Source of the DNA: Micromonospora craniellae
GTDB lineage: Bacteria > Actinomycetota > Actinomycetes > Mycobacteriales > Micromonosporaceae
Length of the DNA: 64,000 nucleotides
Direction: 5' to 3'
Assembly (NCBI RefSeq): GCF_014764405.1
Contig: NZ_CP061725.1
Span: 1-64,000 of the forward strand
Below the pieces are notes generated by a model. The model saw nothing but the letters and a program-made list of their open reading frames with translations. It searched no databases and was not told where the DNA came from. Every line of letters begins with the position of its first letter. The first letter of the stretch is position 1. The position numbers and the translations under genes are program-made. Shown one piece after another: positions 1 through 8,605 of this stretch.

Positions 1-2
1 AC

Positions 3-1205
3 CCCAACCCCGGCAAGGCAGCCGACGGCAAGCGGCTACACGGGCTCGCTCTGGACGACAACACCGCCCCGGTCGTCGTCCGGATCTTCGCCGAGTTCCT
101 CGCCGGCAACGGCCTCTACGTCATCGCAGAAGGACTCACCGCCGACGGCATCCCCTGCCCCTCGGCCTACGACCGGGCACGCAACCCACACCGCTCCGGC
201 ATCGCCTGGTCCAAAAGCGCCATCCGAGTCATCCTCACCAACCCCCGCTACACCGGCCGACAGGTCTGGAACCGGCAACGCACCGACGAGATCCTGCTCG
301 ACGTCAACGACGTCGCCATGGGCCACACCAGCGTCATGCGCTGGAACCCACAACAGCAGTGGGTCACGTCCAACGACGAAGCCCACCCCGCGATCATCGA
401 CCCCGAGACCTTCGACGCCGCGCAGGCGCTCCTGCGCCGCCGAGGTCGTGGTCCCGGCGGTGAACACAAGAAGCACCGCGCCCGCCACATCTACCTACTC
501 AAGGGCACCCTGTACTGCGCCCTATGCAACCGGAAGATGCAGGGCCAGCGATCCAACGGCGAGGCGTACTACCGATGCCGCTACGCCCAGGAATACGCCC
601 TCGCCAACAAGATCAACCACCCGCGCAACGTCTACCTCCGCGAACGTGACCTCATCGGGCCGCTCGACGCCGCACTCGCCCAAGCGTTCGCCCCACATCG
701 CATCGCCGACACCATCACCGCACTGGCCGAGCACCAGAAAGCCCCCGACATCGACCACGAGGCCGACCGCGCCCGCACCCAACTCGCCGAATGCGACACC
801 AAACTCACCCGCCACAAGGCAGCCCTCGAAGCCGGAGCCGACCCCACCGTCGTCACACGATGGATCGCCGAGGTCGAAACCGAACGCCGCTCCATCCTGG
901 CCGTGCTCAACCGAGCCCGACCTCAGCAGGCGCACCACCACCTGACACGACAGCAGATAAGCGACCTTGTCACCGCGCTGGGCGACATCGTCACCGTGCT
1001 ACGAGAGGCCGACCCCACCGACCGCGCCGAGGTGTACCGGCAGATCGGGCTACGCCTGACCTACGACCCCGGAAAACAGAAAGTCCGCGTACAGGCACAG
1101 CCTGTAGCGGACTTTCATGGGGAAATGGTTGGTGTCCGAGGGGGGATTCGGCCACAGACACCCAGCACACCTGCCGGAAACAGGTGTTCATGCGTTGCAC
1201 AGTAG
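3..1205 (+). CDS. Large serine recombinase, 5'-truncated by the window edge
   Basis: The reading frame is open from base 3 to the stop at 1205, so the catalytic resolvase domain lies left of the window. What remains is the C-terminal part of a large serine integrase or transposase: a recombinase DNA-binding domain with the typical run from LTNPRYTGRQVWNRQR, a zinc-ribbon (Cys pair CALC, then one clear later Cys in YYRCRYA), and a charged coiled-coil stretch near bases 740-910. These proteins catalyse site-specific integration and excision of phages, conjugative elements and SCCmec-like islands. The partner att site was not identified. The recombinase lies at the left border of a heavily mobile region, which fits an integrated element, but the other boundary is not visible. 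Confidence 0.85.
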   Translation, partial: PNPGKAADGKRLHGLALDDNTAPVVVRIFAEFLAGNGLYVIAEGLTADGIPCPSAYDRARNPHRSGIAWSKSAIRVILTNPRYTGRQVWNRQRTDEILLDVNDVAMGHTSVMRWNPQQQWVTSNDEAHPAIIDPETFDAAQALLRRRGRGPGGEHKKHRARHIYLLKGTLYCALCNRKMQGQRSNGEAYYRCRYAQEYALANKINHPRNVYLRERDLIGPLDAALAQAFAPHRIADTITALAEHQKAPDIDHEADRARTQLAECDTKLTRHKAALEAGADPTVVTRWIAEVETERRSILAVLNRARPQQAHHHLTRQQISDLVTALGDIVTVLREADPTDRAEVYRQIGLRLTYDPGKQKVRVQAQPVADFHGEMVGVRGGIRPQTPSTPAGNRCSCVAQ

Positions 1206-1254
1206 AGTCCAACGCCCAGGCGGTCAATCAGAGGCTGGGGCGGCTACCGCAGGC

Positions 1255-1758
1255 TCATTCGAAGAGTTCGCGGATGACTCCCATGGCCCGTGGTGAAATC
1301 ACCTCGTCTGGGTAGAAGTCACTGCACAGGCGTACGGCGTCGTCCACCGACTCGACGCCGGCCAGCGCCGCCAAGGTACGGAGATCGTCCACGTCGCGGG
1401 CCCGCGCCGCGAGTGCTTTCATCGCGAAGATGTGCTCCGGCGAAGCCGCCATGACGCGCAGCCCGGGATGGTCGAAGACCCGCCGTCGGCCCGGATCGGT
1501 CTTGCCGGAGACGTAGACGCTGGCTTGCTCATTGAGCCACCAGGGCGGCAGTCCCAGGTCGTCGGCCACCGCACGGGCCTCGTCGACAACGACGCCGTGC
1601 GGGACGAACATCGCATCGACATCTCGGGTCACCCGCTTCGCGTCATAGGCCAGCGCCATCGCGGCACCACCCACCACGAAGATGTCAGCCACGACGCCAC
1701 GGCGGACGAGCCGCTCGCCCAAACGGGTGAACGCACGCTCAAGTTCCGCGCGCCCCAT
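1255..1758 (-). CDS. Nucleotidyltransferase-fold protein (DUF6036-like)
   Basis: This 167-residue protein has the nucleotidyltransferase signature GGAAMALAY followed by TRDVDAMF, in which the DxD supplies the metal-binding acids. The spacing and length match the DUF6036/AbiEii-like family of small nucleotidyltransferases found in toxin-antitoxin-like pairs. It lies 21 bp downstream of another gene on the same strand, so the two are probably co-transcribed. The biochemical activity is not known from sequence. By analogy with AbiEii and MenT toxins it could transfer nucleotides to RNA or protein, but this is inference. Confidence 0.7.
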   Translation of the reverse strand: MGRAELERAFTRLGERLVRRGVVADIFVVGGAAMALAYDAKRVTRDVDAMFVPHGVVVDEARAVADDLGLPPWWLNEQASVYVSGKTDPGRRRVFDHPGLRVMAASPEHIFAMKALAARARDVDDLRTLAALAGVESVDDAVRLCSDFYPDEVISPRAMGVIRELFE

Positions 1759-1779
1759 CAGGACGCCGTCCGACCCCGC

Positions 1780-2472
1780 TCACGCCGCCGCCAAATCATG
1801 CACCGACACATACACACCATGTTTCCGAAACGCCGCCGGCGCCCATGCCAAAGCATCAGCGCGGTGAATGGCCAGCTCGGCCGGGAACCAGGCCCGACGC
1901 AGCACCCGAGTCTCGACCCACGCCGGCGGAGCAAGATCCGCCTGCGCGAGCAGATGCTCCGCGAGCGCTGCCAACAGCGCATCCCACCGCACGTCCCCGG
2001 TGGGCCCGGGCTCATCCTGCAACAGACCTACCCTGGCGTCGGCTGGCTCCCACCGATACTCCTCCAGGAACTCCCACACCAGCTTCCAACGGATCCGATC
2101 GCTGTCCGCAGCCGCCAGATGGGTCGCCAACACCACCAGGCTCATCGGTTCGTAGCCGGTACCCACCGCGCACCTCACCTCCGAACCCCAAGGCATAACC
2201 GGATGCAGCCTATCGCCTCCCCCGCTGGCGAGCCCCGCAACGCCCCGCGCCATCGACCATGTCTGGTCCTGCACCGCGATCAGCCCGTAGTAACCCCGAC
2301 GGCGAGCGGGACAGCGCCGGCGCGTGGCCGAATCTGCCGGACCCGCGGCCGGCAGGCGCATCCCCAACACCGGACCGTCCGCGTCGACTTCGACCGGCAG
2401 GCTCGGCTGTGGCAACACCGGCAACGCCGCCGAAGCCCCAGAAGCCGCCCTCACAGTCTTCGGCGGCACCAT
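1780..2472 (-). CDS. Partner protein of the nucleotidyltransferase
   Basis: The C-terminal 121 residues (from the Met at 2145, MSLVVLATHLA) resemble a small actinobacterial family that sits directly upstream of DUF6036-type nucleotidyltransferases, with the recognisable ending WFPAELAIHRADALAWAPA. The start is uncertain. The frame is open to an ATG at 2472 with a fair ribosome-binding site (GGAG, 9 nt upstream), but the first ~109 residues are rich in Arg, Pro and Ala and look less protein-like, while the internal Met at 2145 has no good ribosome-binding site. In related loci the partner is thought to act as the antitoxin or regulator. That role is inferred here from gene order only. Confidence 0.55.
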   Translation of the reverse strand: MVPPKTVRAASGASAALPVLPQPSLPVEVDADGPVLGMRLPAAGPADSATRRRCPARRRGYYGLIAVQDQTWSMARGVAGLASGGGDRLHPVMPWGSEVRCAVGTGYEPMSLVVLATHLAAADSDRIRWKLVWEFLEEYRWEPADARVGLLQDEPGPTGDVRWDALLAALAEHLLAQADLAPPAWVETRVLRRAWFPAELAIHRADALAWAPAAFRKHGVYVSVHDLAAA

Positions 2473-2670
2473 GTTTGACCGCTCCGGAGATTAATCGCGC
2501 CACACGCCGGCAGGCGGCACTGCCCAGCTCTACTCATCGCGGAGATACTGCGGTGGCGGCACGTGTTCCGGCCCCCACGGGCCACCTACCCCGCCCCGTC
2601 AAGGCAGCGGCGGCCCGCAGGGTCGGCCCGGCTTGCGGACCGACCCAGCGCACGATCGTCTAGACCTGCC

Positions 2671-3607
2671 TCACCTGCCGTCCGCGTTCCGAGGCCATCC
2701 GCAGCAGGGATTCCGCAGCCTCAGGAGCGTGTCGAAGATGCGGTCCATGGAGTAGGGCTCGTACGTCGTCTCGGACTCGGCGATCTTGTCCCAGTCGGAG
2801 TCGGTGAACTGGAACATCCACAGGGCGTCCATCTCGAAGTCACCGTACCCCTCGGGAAGGTGCTCGAACTCCTGCTTCCTAGCGTTGACGTCGAGGCCGG
2901 TGCGCGTCATATGGCCCTCGAGGTGAGAGCGGGCAGCCTCGTCGAGCATCAGCAGCTCAGCGATGGTATGCGGCACCGGCGTCACCCCCCGGGCCAGCAG
3001 GGCGCACAGGTCGATGCAGGTCTGCGCGAGCCGAACAAAGAAATCTGGCGGCTGCGCGATCAACGAAGGCGGAAAACCGACTGCGGGACCTTGGTTCCCC
3101 CACATGAGGCCTTCCGCCTGATCGAGAAGGACCTCCGCTGTTCCACTCAACGACTGGTAGAGCGCGGCGGCCCAGCGGGGGCCGACACCCCAGAATCCGC
3201 ATGGGCAAGGGTCGTCTTCCTCGTCTAGTCTCTGCGTCAGGCAGCGGCACGATCCGCCGGGGCCACACTGGTTGTTGCCGGCGTCATCGCCTCGAAGTTC
3301 AGCGTGAGGTGGACAGCCGTCGCAGTCGTCGCACCCATCGGCAGGACACTGCGCGACGGGAAACAGCCGAGCCCAATCGATGTCGCTACCGTCCCCCGGC
3401 AGGTCGGGGACGTCGAGTTCGCTCACGAACCAGGTGGCAAGGAACTGCCGTTCGTCGGTGTCATCGACGCGCTGTTGGGCTGCTTGCTTGAGCCCAGCTC
3501 CGACGCTTGCGGGCAAGCTGAGCCAGAGGCCGGAAAAATCTTCGAGACCCCTATCCGGGGAATTCAGCATGTTGCAGATGGCGACCGCCTCGTACGGCCA
3601 ATCCAGC
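2671..3607 (-). pseudogene. Cys-rich hypothetical protein, 5' end removed by IS66 element
   Basis: An ATG at 3570 would give 299 residues, but the same frame stays open upstream (LDWPYEAVAICN) until it hits the IS66 terminus at 3608, so the real start has probably been lost. The middle carries a Cys cluster: CPADGCDDCDGC, then CGPGGSCRC, then DPCPCGF, 10 or so Cys within about 55 residues. This suggests bound zinc or another metal. The remainder is acidic and helical with no recognised domain, and the end is CCGWPRNADGR. I do not recognise the family. An internal start could still allow expression. Confidence 0.55.
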
Positions 3608-5105
3608 GTACGTATTCAGCTTGATATTGCCGGTTCCGGTAGCCATGGTCCGGTGGTGAAGAGTTGTTCGAGCACGTCGAGGGCGTCTTTGCCGTGTTTG
3701 GTGGCGGTGGACAGGTAGGACCGTAGGGTGGCGAAGTCGGCCAGGCCTTGCAGGGTGCGCCAGGTCGCGGAGATCTTCTGTTGGAGTTTGACCGGGCGGA
3801 GATCGCGTTCGGCCTGGTTGTTGGTGAAGGGCACGGCCAGATCGACGGTGAACCGTAGGATCATGTCGCGGTGGGCGGTGAAGCGTTCGACCAGCGTGCC
3901 GGCTCGTGACGGCTTGCCGTCACGATCGGGCGGGTTCTGCTGGCGGCCGTAAGCGAGGGCCCCGGCGTAACAGGCACGGATGTGACTGATCTCGTCGGCT
4001 GACAGTGCGTCCCGGCCCGCGGTGACGGCCTGCTCGGTCATCTTCTTGGCCATCAGCAGGGTTTGCGCCATCACCTCGGCCCACTGCTGGCCGGCCGGGT
4101 CGGACTCGTGCACGCCGCGCAGATCGCGGATCAGATGTGCTCCGCACCAGGCGTGATCGGCGTCGGCCAGGTGGCGGTAGGCGGCGTAGCCGTCACGCAC
4201 GAGGGTGCCGGTGAACCCGGGCAGGACCTTCCCGGCGTCGATGTCGGCCTTGCTGCGGCCGCCGACGTGGAACAAGGTCAGCTCAGGGGTGCAGGCCACG
4301 TGCACGTACTTGAAGCCGCCGTCGACCCTTGCCGGGGTCTCATCGGCGTGCAGCACCTGCTGGACGTGCAGCAACGCGGCCGTGCGGGACACGAACGGCC
4401 CGAGCCTGCGGGCCGCCTCACCGACCACCTGGTGCACGAACCCGGTCGACACCCGCACCCCGAGCAGATCACCCAACAGCGCGGCGGCCCGGGCGAAGGG
4501 CAGGAACTGGACGGCCCGCGCGTAGACGACGGCGGCCTTGACACCGACGCCGTACTGCACCCGCCCGGACACCCCGCCGGGTGCCACCGGCTCGCTGACC
4601 TGCCCGCACCCGCCGCACTCAACCGCGACCAGTTGGTGCTCAACGACCACCGACCGCCGCTCGGGCAGCTCGATCACCTGCCGGCGCTGCCGCCCGTACT
4701 CACGCCCATCACCCAGCGGAGCCCCACAACCCGGATGGCCACACCGCTGTGGCCGGTGCTCGATGACCTCATCCGGATCCGCGACCAGTTCGAGGGTCCA
4801 TCCCGGCGCTCCCGGCTGCTTGCCCCGCCGCCGCCCACTGCCTTTACCCGGCTGCCGGGCCGGACGGCCCGGACCGTCCGACGAGGGAGGCTTCGACGAG
4901 TTCGAGGAGTTCATCCCCAACCGGCGTTTCAGTTCAGCGTTCTCGGCTTCCAACCGATCAACCCGTTCCCGCAGCTCAACCAGCATCGCGACCAGATCCT
5001 CGTACGAGAGCGGGACCTGCGGGACGGACGACACCCCATGATCATGTCAGCCGATCGACCAGAGTGGACAACCGGCCCCCCACTCACCTCAAGCTGAATA
5101 CGTAC
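3608..5105 (-). mobile_element. IS66-family element, copy A (1,498 bp)
   Basis: The ends are inverted repeats reading GTACGTATTCAGCTTGA. The same 1,498-bp length and ends recur at 38926-40423, 45199-46696 and 46878-48375. It encodes one 472-residue IS66 transposase and lacks the small tnpA and tnpB genes of classical IS66, as in the ISBst12 group. The 8 bp before it (AATCCAGC) and after it (GACGAGGG) do not match, unlike the three other copies, so the flanks were probably brought together by recombination between two copies. Confidence 0.93.
3616..5034 (-). CDS. IS66-family transposase (copy A)
   Basis: The 472 residues contain an N-terminal coiled coil (MLVELRERVDRLEAENAELKR), the IS66 linker NSSNSSKPPSSDG, a Cys4 zinc finger (CGHPGCG with a later CGGCG), and a DDE core: the first Asp in VLHADETPARVDG, the second in LVRDGYAAYRHL and the Glu in the closing FTNNQAERDLRPVKL. 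It begins with GTG. The copy is intact and encodes the same protein as the three others, so it is probably active or only recently silenced. Confidence 0.93.
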   Translation of the reverse strand: MSSVPQVPLSYEDLVAMLVELRERVDRLEAENAELKRRLGMNSSNSSKPPSSDGPGRPARQPGKGSGRRRGKQPGAPGWTLELVADPDEVIEHRPQRCGHPGCGAPLGDGREYGRQRRQVIELPERRSVVVEHQLVAVECGGCGQVSEPVAPGGVSGRVQYGVGVKAAVVYARAVQFLPFARAAALLGDLLGVRVSTGFVHQVVGEAARRLGPFVSRTAALLHVQQVLHADETPARVDGGFKYVHVACTPELTLFHVGGRSKADIDAGKVLPGFTGTLVRDGYAAYRHLADADHAWCGAHLIRDLRGVHESDPAGQQWAEVMAQTLLMAKKMTEQAVTAGRDALSADEISHIRACYAGALAYGRQQNPPDRDGKPSRAGTLVERFTAHRDMILRFTVDLAVPFTNNQAERDLRPVKLQQKISATWRTLQGLADFATLRSYLSTATKHGKDALDVLEQLFTTGPWLPEPAISS

Positions 5106-5950
5106 GACGAGGGCCGCCATCATTCATACTTCCGCAGTCTCCTCCAGATTGTCTGGCCCGCGCTCGACGCTCGGCAACGGAGAATAATCGGACCAGCTCT
5201 CCCGGACATGATATTTGCATTCCTGGAACCCGACTATCCGGCCACGGCCGTCGCCCTGATAGATTCCGGGCTCTCCGGGCACGAGGCCGAGCAGGTCCTC
5301 CTCGAGTCCTTCCCGCGGCCGGCAGTCCAACGCTACCTCAGGGCCTCGGCCGATGCGACAGTTCGATACCTACGAGCCGAAGGCGTACTCGAGGATCCCG
5401 AAACCCATGAGTCCTTCGCCCGCGCGGGCCTGATCGACGCCTCGACCCAGCATCCCTTGACCAGTAGGTCCAATCCCCCATGGCATGGTATGTCTAACGA
5501 CGAGAATCTCCGCTTGCCGACCGCCGACGATCTTGCCGCATTCGACCGTGACGGCTTTGTGGTTCTGCGTGATGCGCTGCCGGGGAACTTATCGAGCCGT
5601 TACACAAAGCCGCACTACGACTTCGGGCCGCCGCGCCGGTCCGCTGCAGCTACCGAGGAAACGGCAAGCTTGGTTTCCGCACCCTCGTATCGCACGACCA
5701 GGAATTTCTGCCACTGGTCGCCAACCCGCGGGTCCTACCGACCATCGCGGCTCTGTTGAGCCCAGACATCCGGATGCTGTCCAGCCATTTGATTACCTAT
5801 GATCCGCAGGAGCCCGACGACCCGATGACTACGTCGACGGACAGTCCTCGCCCGGTTGGCGGGCAGAAATGGCACCGCGACGACGTATTCCACATTCAGG
5901 GCGACCTGGGCTATGCGGCTGTCCCACGCCTGACCGTCCACTGCGCGTAC
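5106..5950 (+). pseudogene. Phytanoyl-CoA dioxygenase (PhyH)-like gene, frameshifted and split by an intron
   Basis: The PhyH part begins near MSNDENLRLPTADDLAAF at 5488 with the typical FDRDGFVVLRDALP. Near 5585 the frame breaks: one G appears to be missing in CCGGGGAAC. The next frame then continues as ELIEPLHKAALRLR and reaches QKWHRDDVFHIQG, which carries the Fe(II)-binding HxD motif. It stops where a group II intron begins at about 5951, so the distal His and the 2-oxoglutarate-binding Arg are missing. Upstream, bases 5106-5487 are open in the same frame and encode a helical segment of unknown family that abuts the IS66 end. The gene was non-haem iron oxygenase-like and is now inactive. 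Confidence 0.75.
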
Positions 5951-6827
5951 TGCCGGGTAGACGGCGGGAGTTTCACCCGCCGTCCCCCACAGATCCGGAC
6001 GTGAACCTCTCGACTCATCCGGCTCGTGCCGTTCGGTTGTCAGGTCGTGTACCGCATCGCCCAGTGCGCGAACAGGTCGGGCGACCGTTGCCGGACGTCT
6101 CGTAGCCATACTCGAGCTCTGTCGTCGCTGCGTTTGAGTCGCTTGTACTTCCACTTCGCCCAGCGCATCAGATGACGATCGATGCGCTTGCCGATCGGGT
6201 AGACCGCGCTCGGGTAAAACACGGTGAAGTAGTTCAACCAGCCCCGAAGGACAGGGTTGACCTCTACGGCGAGGTCTGCCAGGTTGCCGGTCGTGCGTCG
6301 ATGTAGCCGCCAGGACGCGACCTTGCGGCTCATATCGGTCAGCTTCCCCGGGGCAACCGCGGGTAGGAACCCGGTCCGGGCCCTTCCGCGGATCTTGTCC
6401 CATGCCTTCCGGGGACGAAACGCGTACCCGCAGAACGTGAACGTCACCAGCTCGTAGTCGAGACGGCGCCGGTCGTCTTTGCAGTACACGATGCGCGTCT
6501 TGTCGGGGTGCAACTGCAACCCGATGTCCGCGAACCGACGATCGATCGCCTGACGCACCTGTTGCGCCTGACGTTCGGTCACGCAGTGGACCACCACATC
6601 GTCTGCGAACCGCTCGAACCCGACCCCGGAAAACTCACGGCCCATCCAGGTGTCGAAGCCGTAGTGCAGAAAAATGTTGGCGATCAACGGGGAGATCGGA
6701 CCACCCTGCGGTGTCCCCTTGTTCCGATGGGTCAGGGTCCCGTCGGGCATCAGAATCGGCGCTCTCAACCAGCGCTCCACATACAGCATGACCCACGGGT
6801 GAGTCGTGTGACGCGCCACCGCCTTGA

Positions 6828-8529
6828 CCTCCCCGAGTCAGAGGCGATTTGACTGATCGAGGGCGATAAACGAAAGGTGCTCCTGACCTGCAAGGATTTG
6901 GGTGTCGAGTCCATGTCCACAGCAGAAGCGGGTGCACCTTTCTGGTGAGTAAGGGTAGCGGGTGGGATCAGCGGCTGGTCGTCGGCGCGGGCGGGAAGGG
7001 TCTGGTCGGTCACGCGGGTGCGGTCCTGCTGCGCAAATGCGCAGATCGGACCGGTCTGACCAGCGGTTTGAACAAGGTGCTACCGCGCGGCAAGGGCCCT
7101 GGGTGGTGGGATCGCGGCACGGTCCTGGTCTCACTCGCGGTCGCGATCGTGCTCGGCGCCACGAGCATGTCCGACATCGCGGTCCTCGCCCATCAGGGAT
7201 TGGTCTTCGGTGATCGGCCGTCGGAGCCAACCGTCCGGCGAGCGTTGGCCGGTCTCGACGAGACCGCGCTGAAACGGATCGGCAAAGCGCGGGCGAAGGT
7301 CCGCGCTCACGTATGGGCCCTGCTCGCCCGCCGCCCGCAAGGGTTCCCGTGGCTGACGGTGGCGGGCAAGCTGCTGTCCGGGTGGGTGGTCATCGATCTG
7401 GACGCCACCCTGATCACCGCTCACTCACCGAAGCAGGGTGCGGCGGCCACGTTCAAGAAGGGTTTCGGGTTCCATCCGCTCGGTGCGTGGTGTGCGAACA
7501 CCGCGGAATGCCTGGCCATGCTGCTGCGGCCCGGCAGTGCCGGCTCGAATACGGTCGCCGATCACATCCGGGTTCTCGGTGAGGCGATCGCTCAGTTGCC
7601 GGTCGCCTACCGGCGCAAGATTCTGATCAGGGTCGATGGGGCCGGTGCCACCCACGACCTGCTCGAGCACATCGAGGCGATGAACCGGCTGTGGCGCAGC
7701 GTGAAGTTCACCGTCGGCTGGACGATCACCGACGCCGACGAGATCGCGATCGAGCAACTGCCTGCTGAAGCGTGGACCGACGGCCTCGCCCAGGACGGCA
7801 CGGCCGTCGACACCGCGCATGTCGCGGAACTGACCGGCCTCAACCAGCGCCTGGAGAACTGGAACGGCCGGCTACGGCTGCTCGTGCGGCGCACGAAGCC
7901 GTCGGCCCGGCACGCGAAGAATCTCACCGCGCTGGAGAAGCGGACCGGCTGGCGGTACGCGATCGTCGCCACCAACATCAGCCGGATCGCCGGGGTGCCG
8001 GGCTCGCACCAGCCGCAATGGATCGACGCTTTGCATCGTTCGCACGCAGGAGTGGAAGACAAGGTGCGCACGAACAAGGCCATGGGCCTGCGGAACCTGC
8101 CGTCGAAGGCCTGGACCGTCAACCGCGGCTGGGTCCTCGCCGCCAACATCGCCGCGGACATCACTTCCTGGACCCGGTTGCTCGGCCTGCACGACAGGAC
8201 GACCTCGCCCACGCCGAACCCGCAACACTGCGTTACCGGCTGCTGCACCTGCCCGCGAAACTGGCCGCCCACGCCCGCCGGCGTGTCCTGTCCATCCCCG
8301 AGACCTGGCCGTGGGCCGACGCGTTCACCCTCTGCTGGCAGCGCCTCACCCTGCTACCACTGACAACCTGACCCTGGACCCCTGTACCTACCAGTAGAAA
8401 GACCGTGACCGAGCCCGGAGAACTCGCGCTTCCACAGCGACACGTGGCGATATCACACCCAAACCGGGTGGACAAAACGGTCAAGCCGAAACGGTCAGGC
8501 AGGGAGCAAGACCCTCTGACGGATCGAGG
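6828..8529 (+). mobile_element. IS1380-family element, copy X1 (1,702 bp)
   Basis: The ends are imperfect inverted repeats CCTCCCCGAGTCAGAGG and CCTCTGACGGATCGAGG, flanked by the 4-bp target duplication TTGA (6824-6827 and 8530-8533). The same element occurs at 25673-27377 and, inverted, at 28724-30428, where it is 1,705 bp. X1 is 3 bp shorter because of a missing C inside the transposase and two bases missing near 8410. It sits inside the reverse-transcriptase frame of group II intron copy 1. Confidence 0.93.
6945..8371 (+). pseudogene. IS1380-family transposase, frameshifted (X1)
   Basis: The protein matches the intact 475-residue transposases of copies X2 and X3 up to the sequence LLGLHD. 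There one C is missing (CACGACAGGAC instead of CACGACCAGGAC, near 8192), so the last ~60 residues are read out of frame. The DDE-type core is present: the first Asp in VVIDLDATLITAHS, then FKKGFGFHPL and RVDGAGATHDLLEH. Losing the C-terminal domain probably makes this copy inactive on its own, though X2 or X3 might move it in trans. Confidence 0.88.
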
Positions 8530-8605
8530 TTGAGCATCAAATCCCACCGCACGGAGTCGAAAAAGGCCTTGACGTCCAAATCGACGACCCAGTCCTTCTT
8601 GAAAC

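Larger units (their letters stand above)
5951..8605 (-). mobile_element. Group II intron, 3' part (copy 1), interrupted by IS1380 and truncated by IS66
   Basis: The intron reads on the minus strand. Its 3' end is near 5951, with domain VI as a GC-rich hairpin around the TGAAACTCCCGCC stretch and domain V as the GAGCCGGATGAG hairpin just upstream. The reverse-transcriptase frame runs 6040-6827, is interrupted by an IS1380 element at 6828-8529, and resumes at 8530-8605. There it is cut by another IS66 element at 8606, so the 5' half is lost. A one-base difference (Pro to Ser in REFSGVGFERF) separates it from the other copies. Confidence 0.88.
6040..8605 (-). pseudogene. ltrA: Group II intron reverse transcriptase/maturase, broken
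   Basis: Residues from PQGGPISPLIANIF through the catalytic FADD box (FADDVVVHC) to the maturase domain X (GWLNYFTVFYPS) are encoded from about 6715 down to 6040. The bases between 8530 and 8605 carry the upstream piece KKDWVVDLDVKAFFDSVRWD. The reading frame is split by the IS1380 insertion (TSD TTGA) and lacks its first ~130 residues, so this copy cannot make a working enzyme. Confidence 0.88.

Noticed and set aside
1432..2478. 348-residue frame opposite the nucleotidyltransferase pair
   Set aside because: Arg/His/Pro-rich composition and no motif; the minus-strand genes are coherent.
2210..2503. 97-residue frame as an alternative N-terminus for the nucleotidyltransferase partner
   Set aside because: It ends before the conserved region and would need a frameshift; there is no domain to support it.
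4063..5097. 344-residue open frame opposite the IS66 transposase (also in copies B to D)
   Set aside because: It is the antisense shadow of a GC-rich transposase gene, has no domain, and repeats only because the element does.
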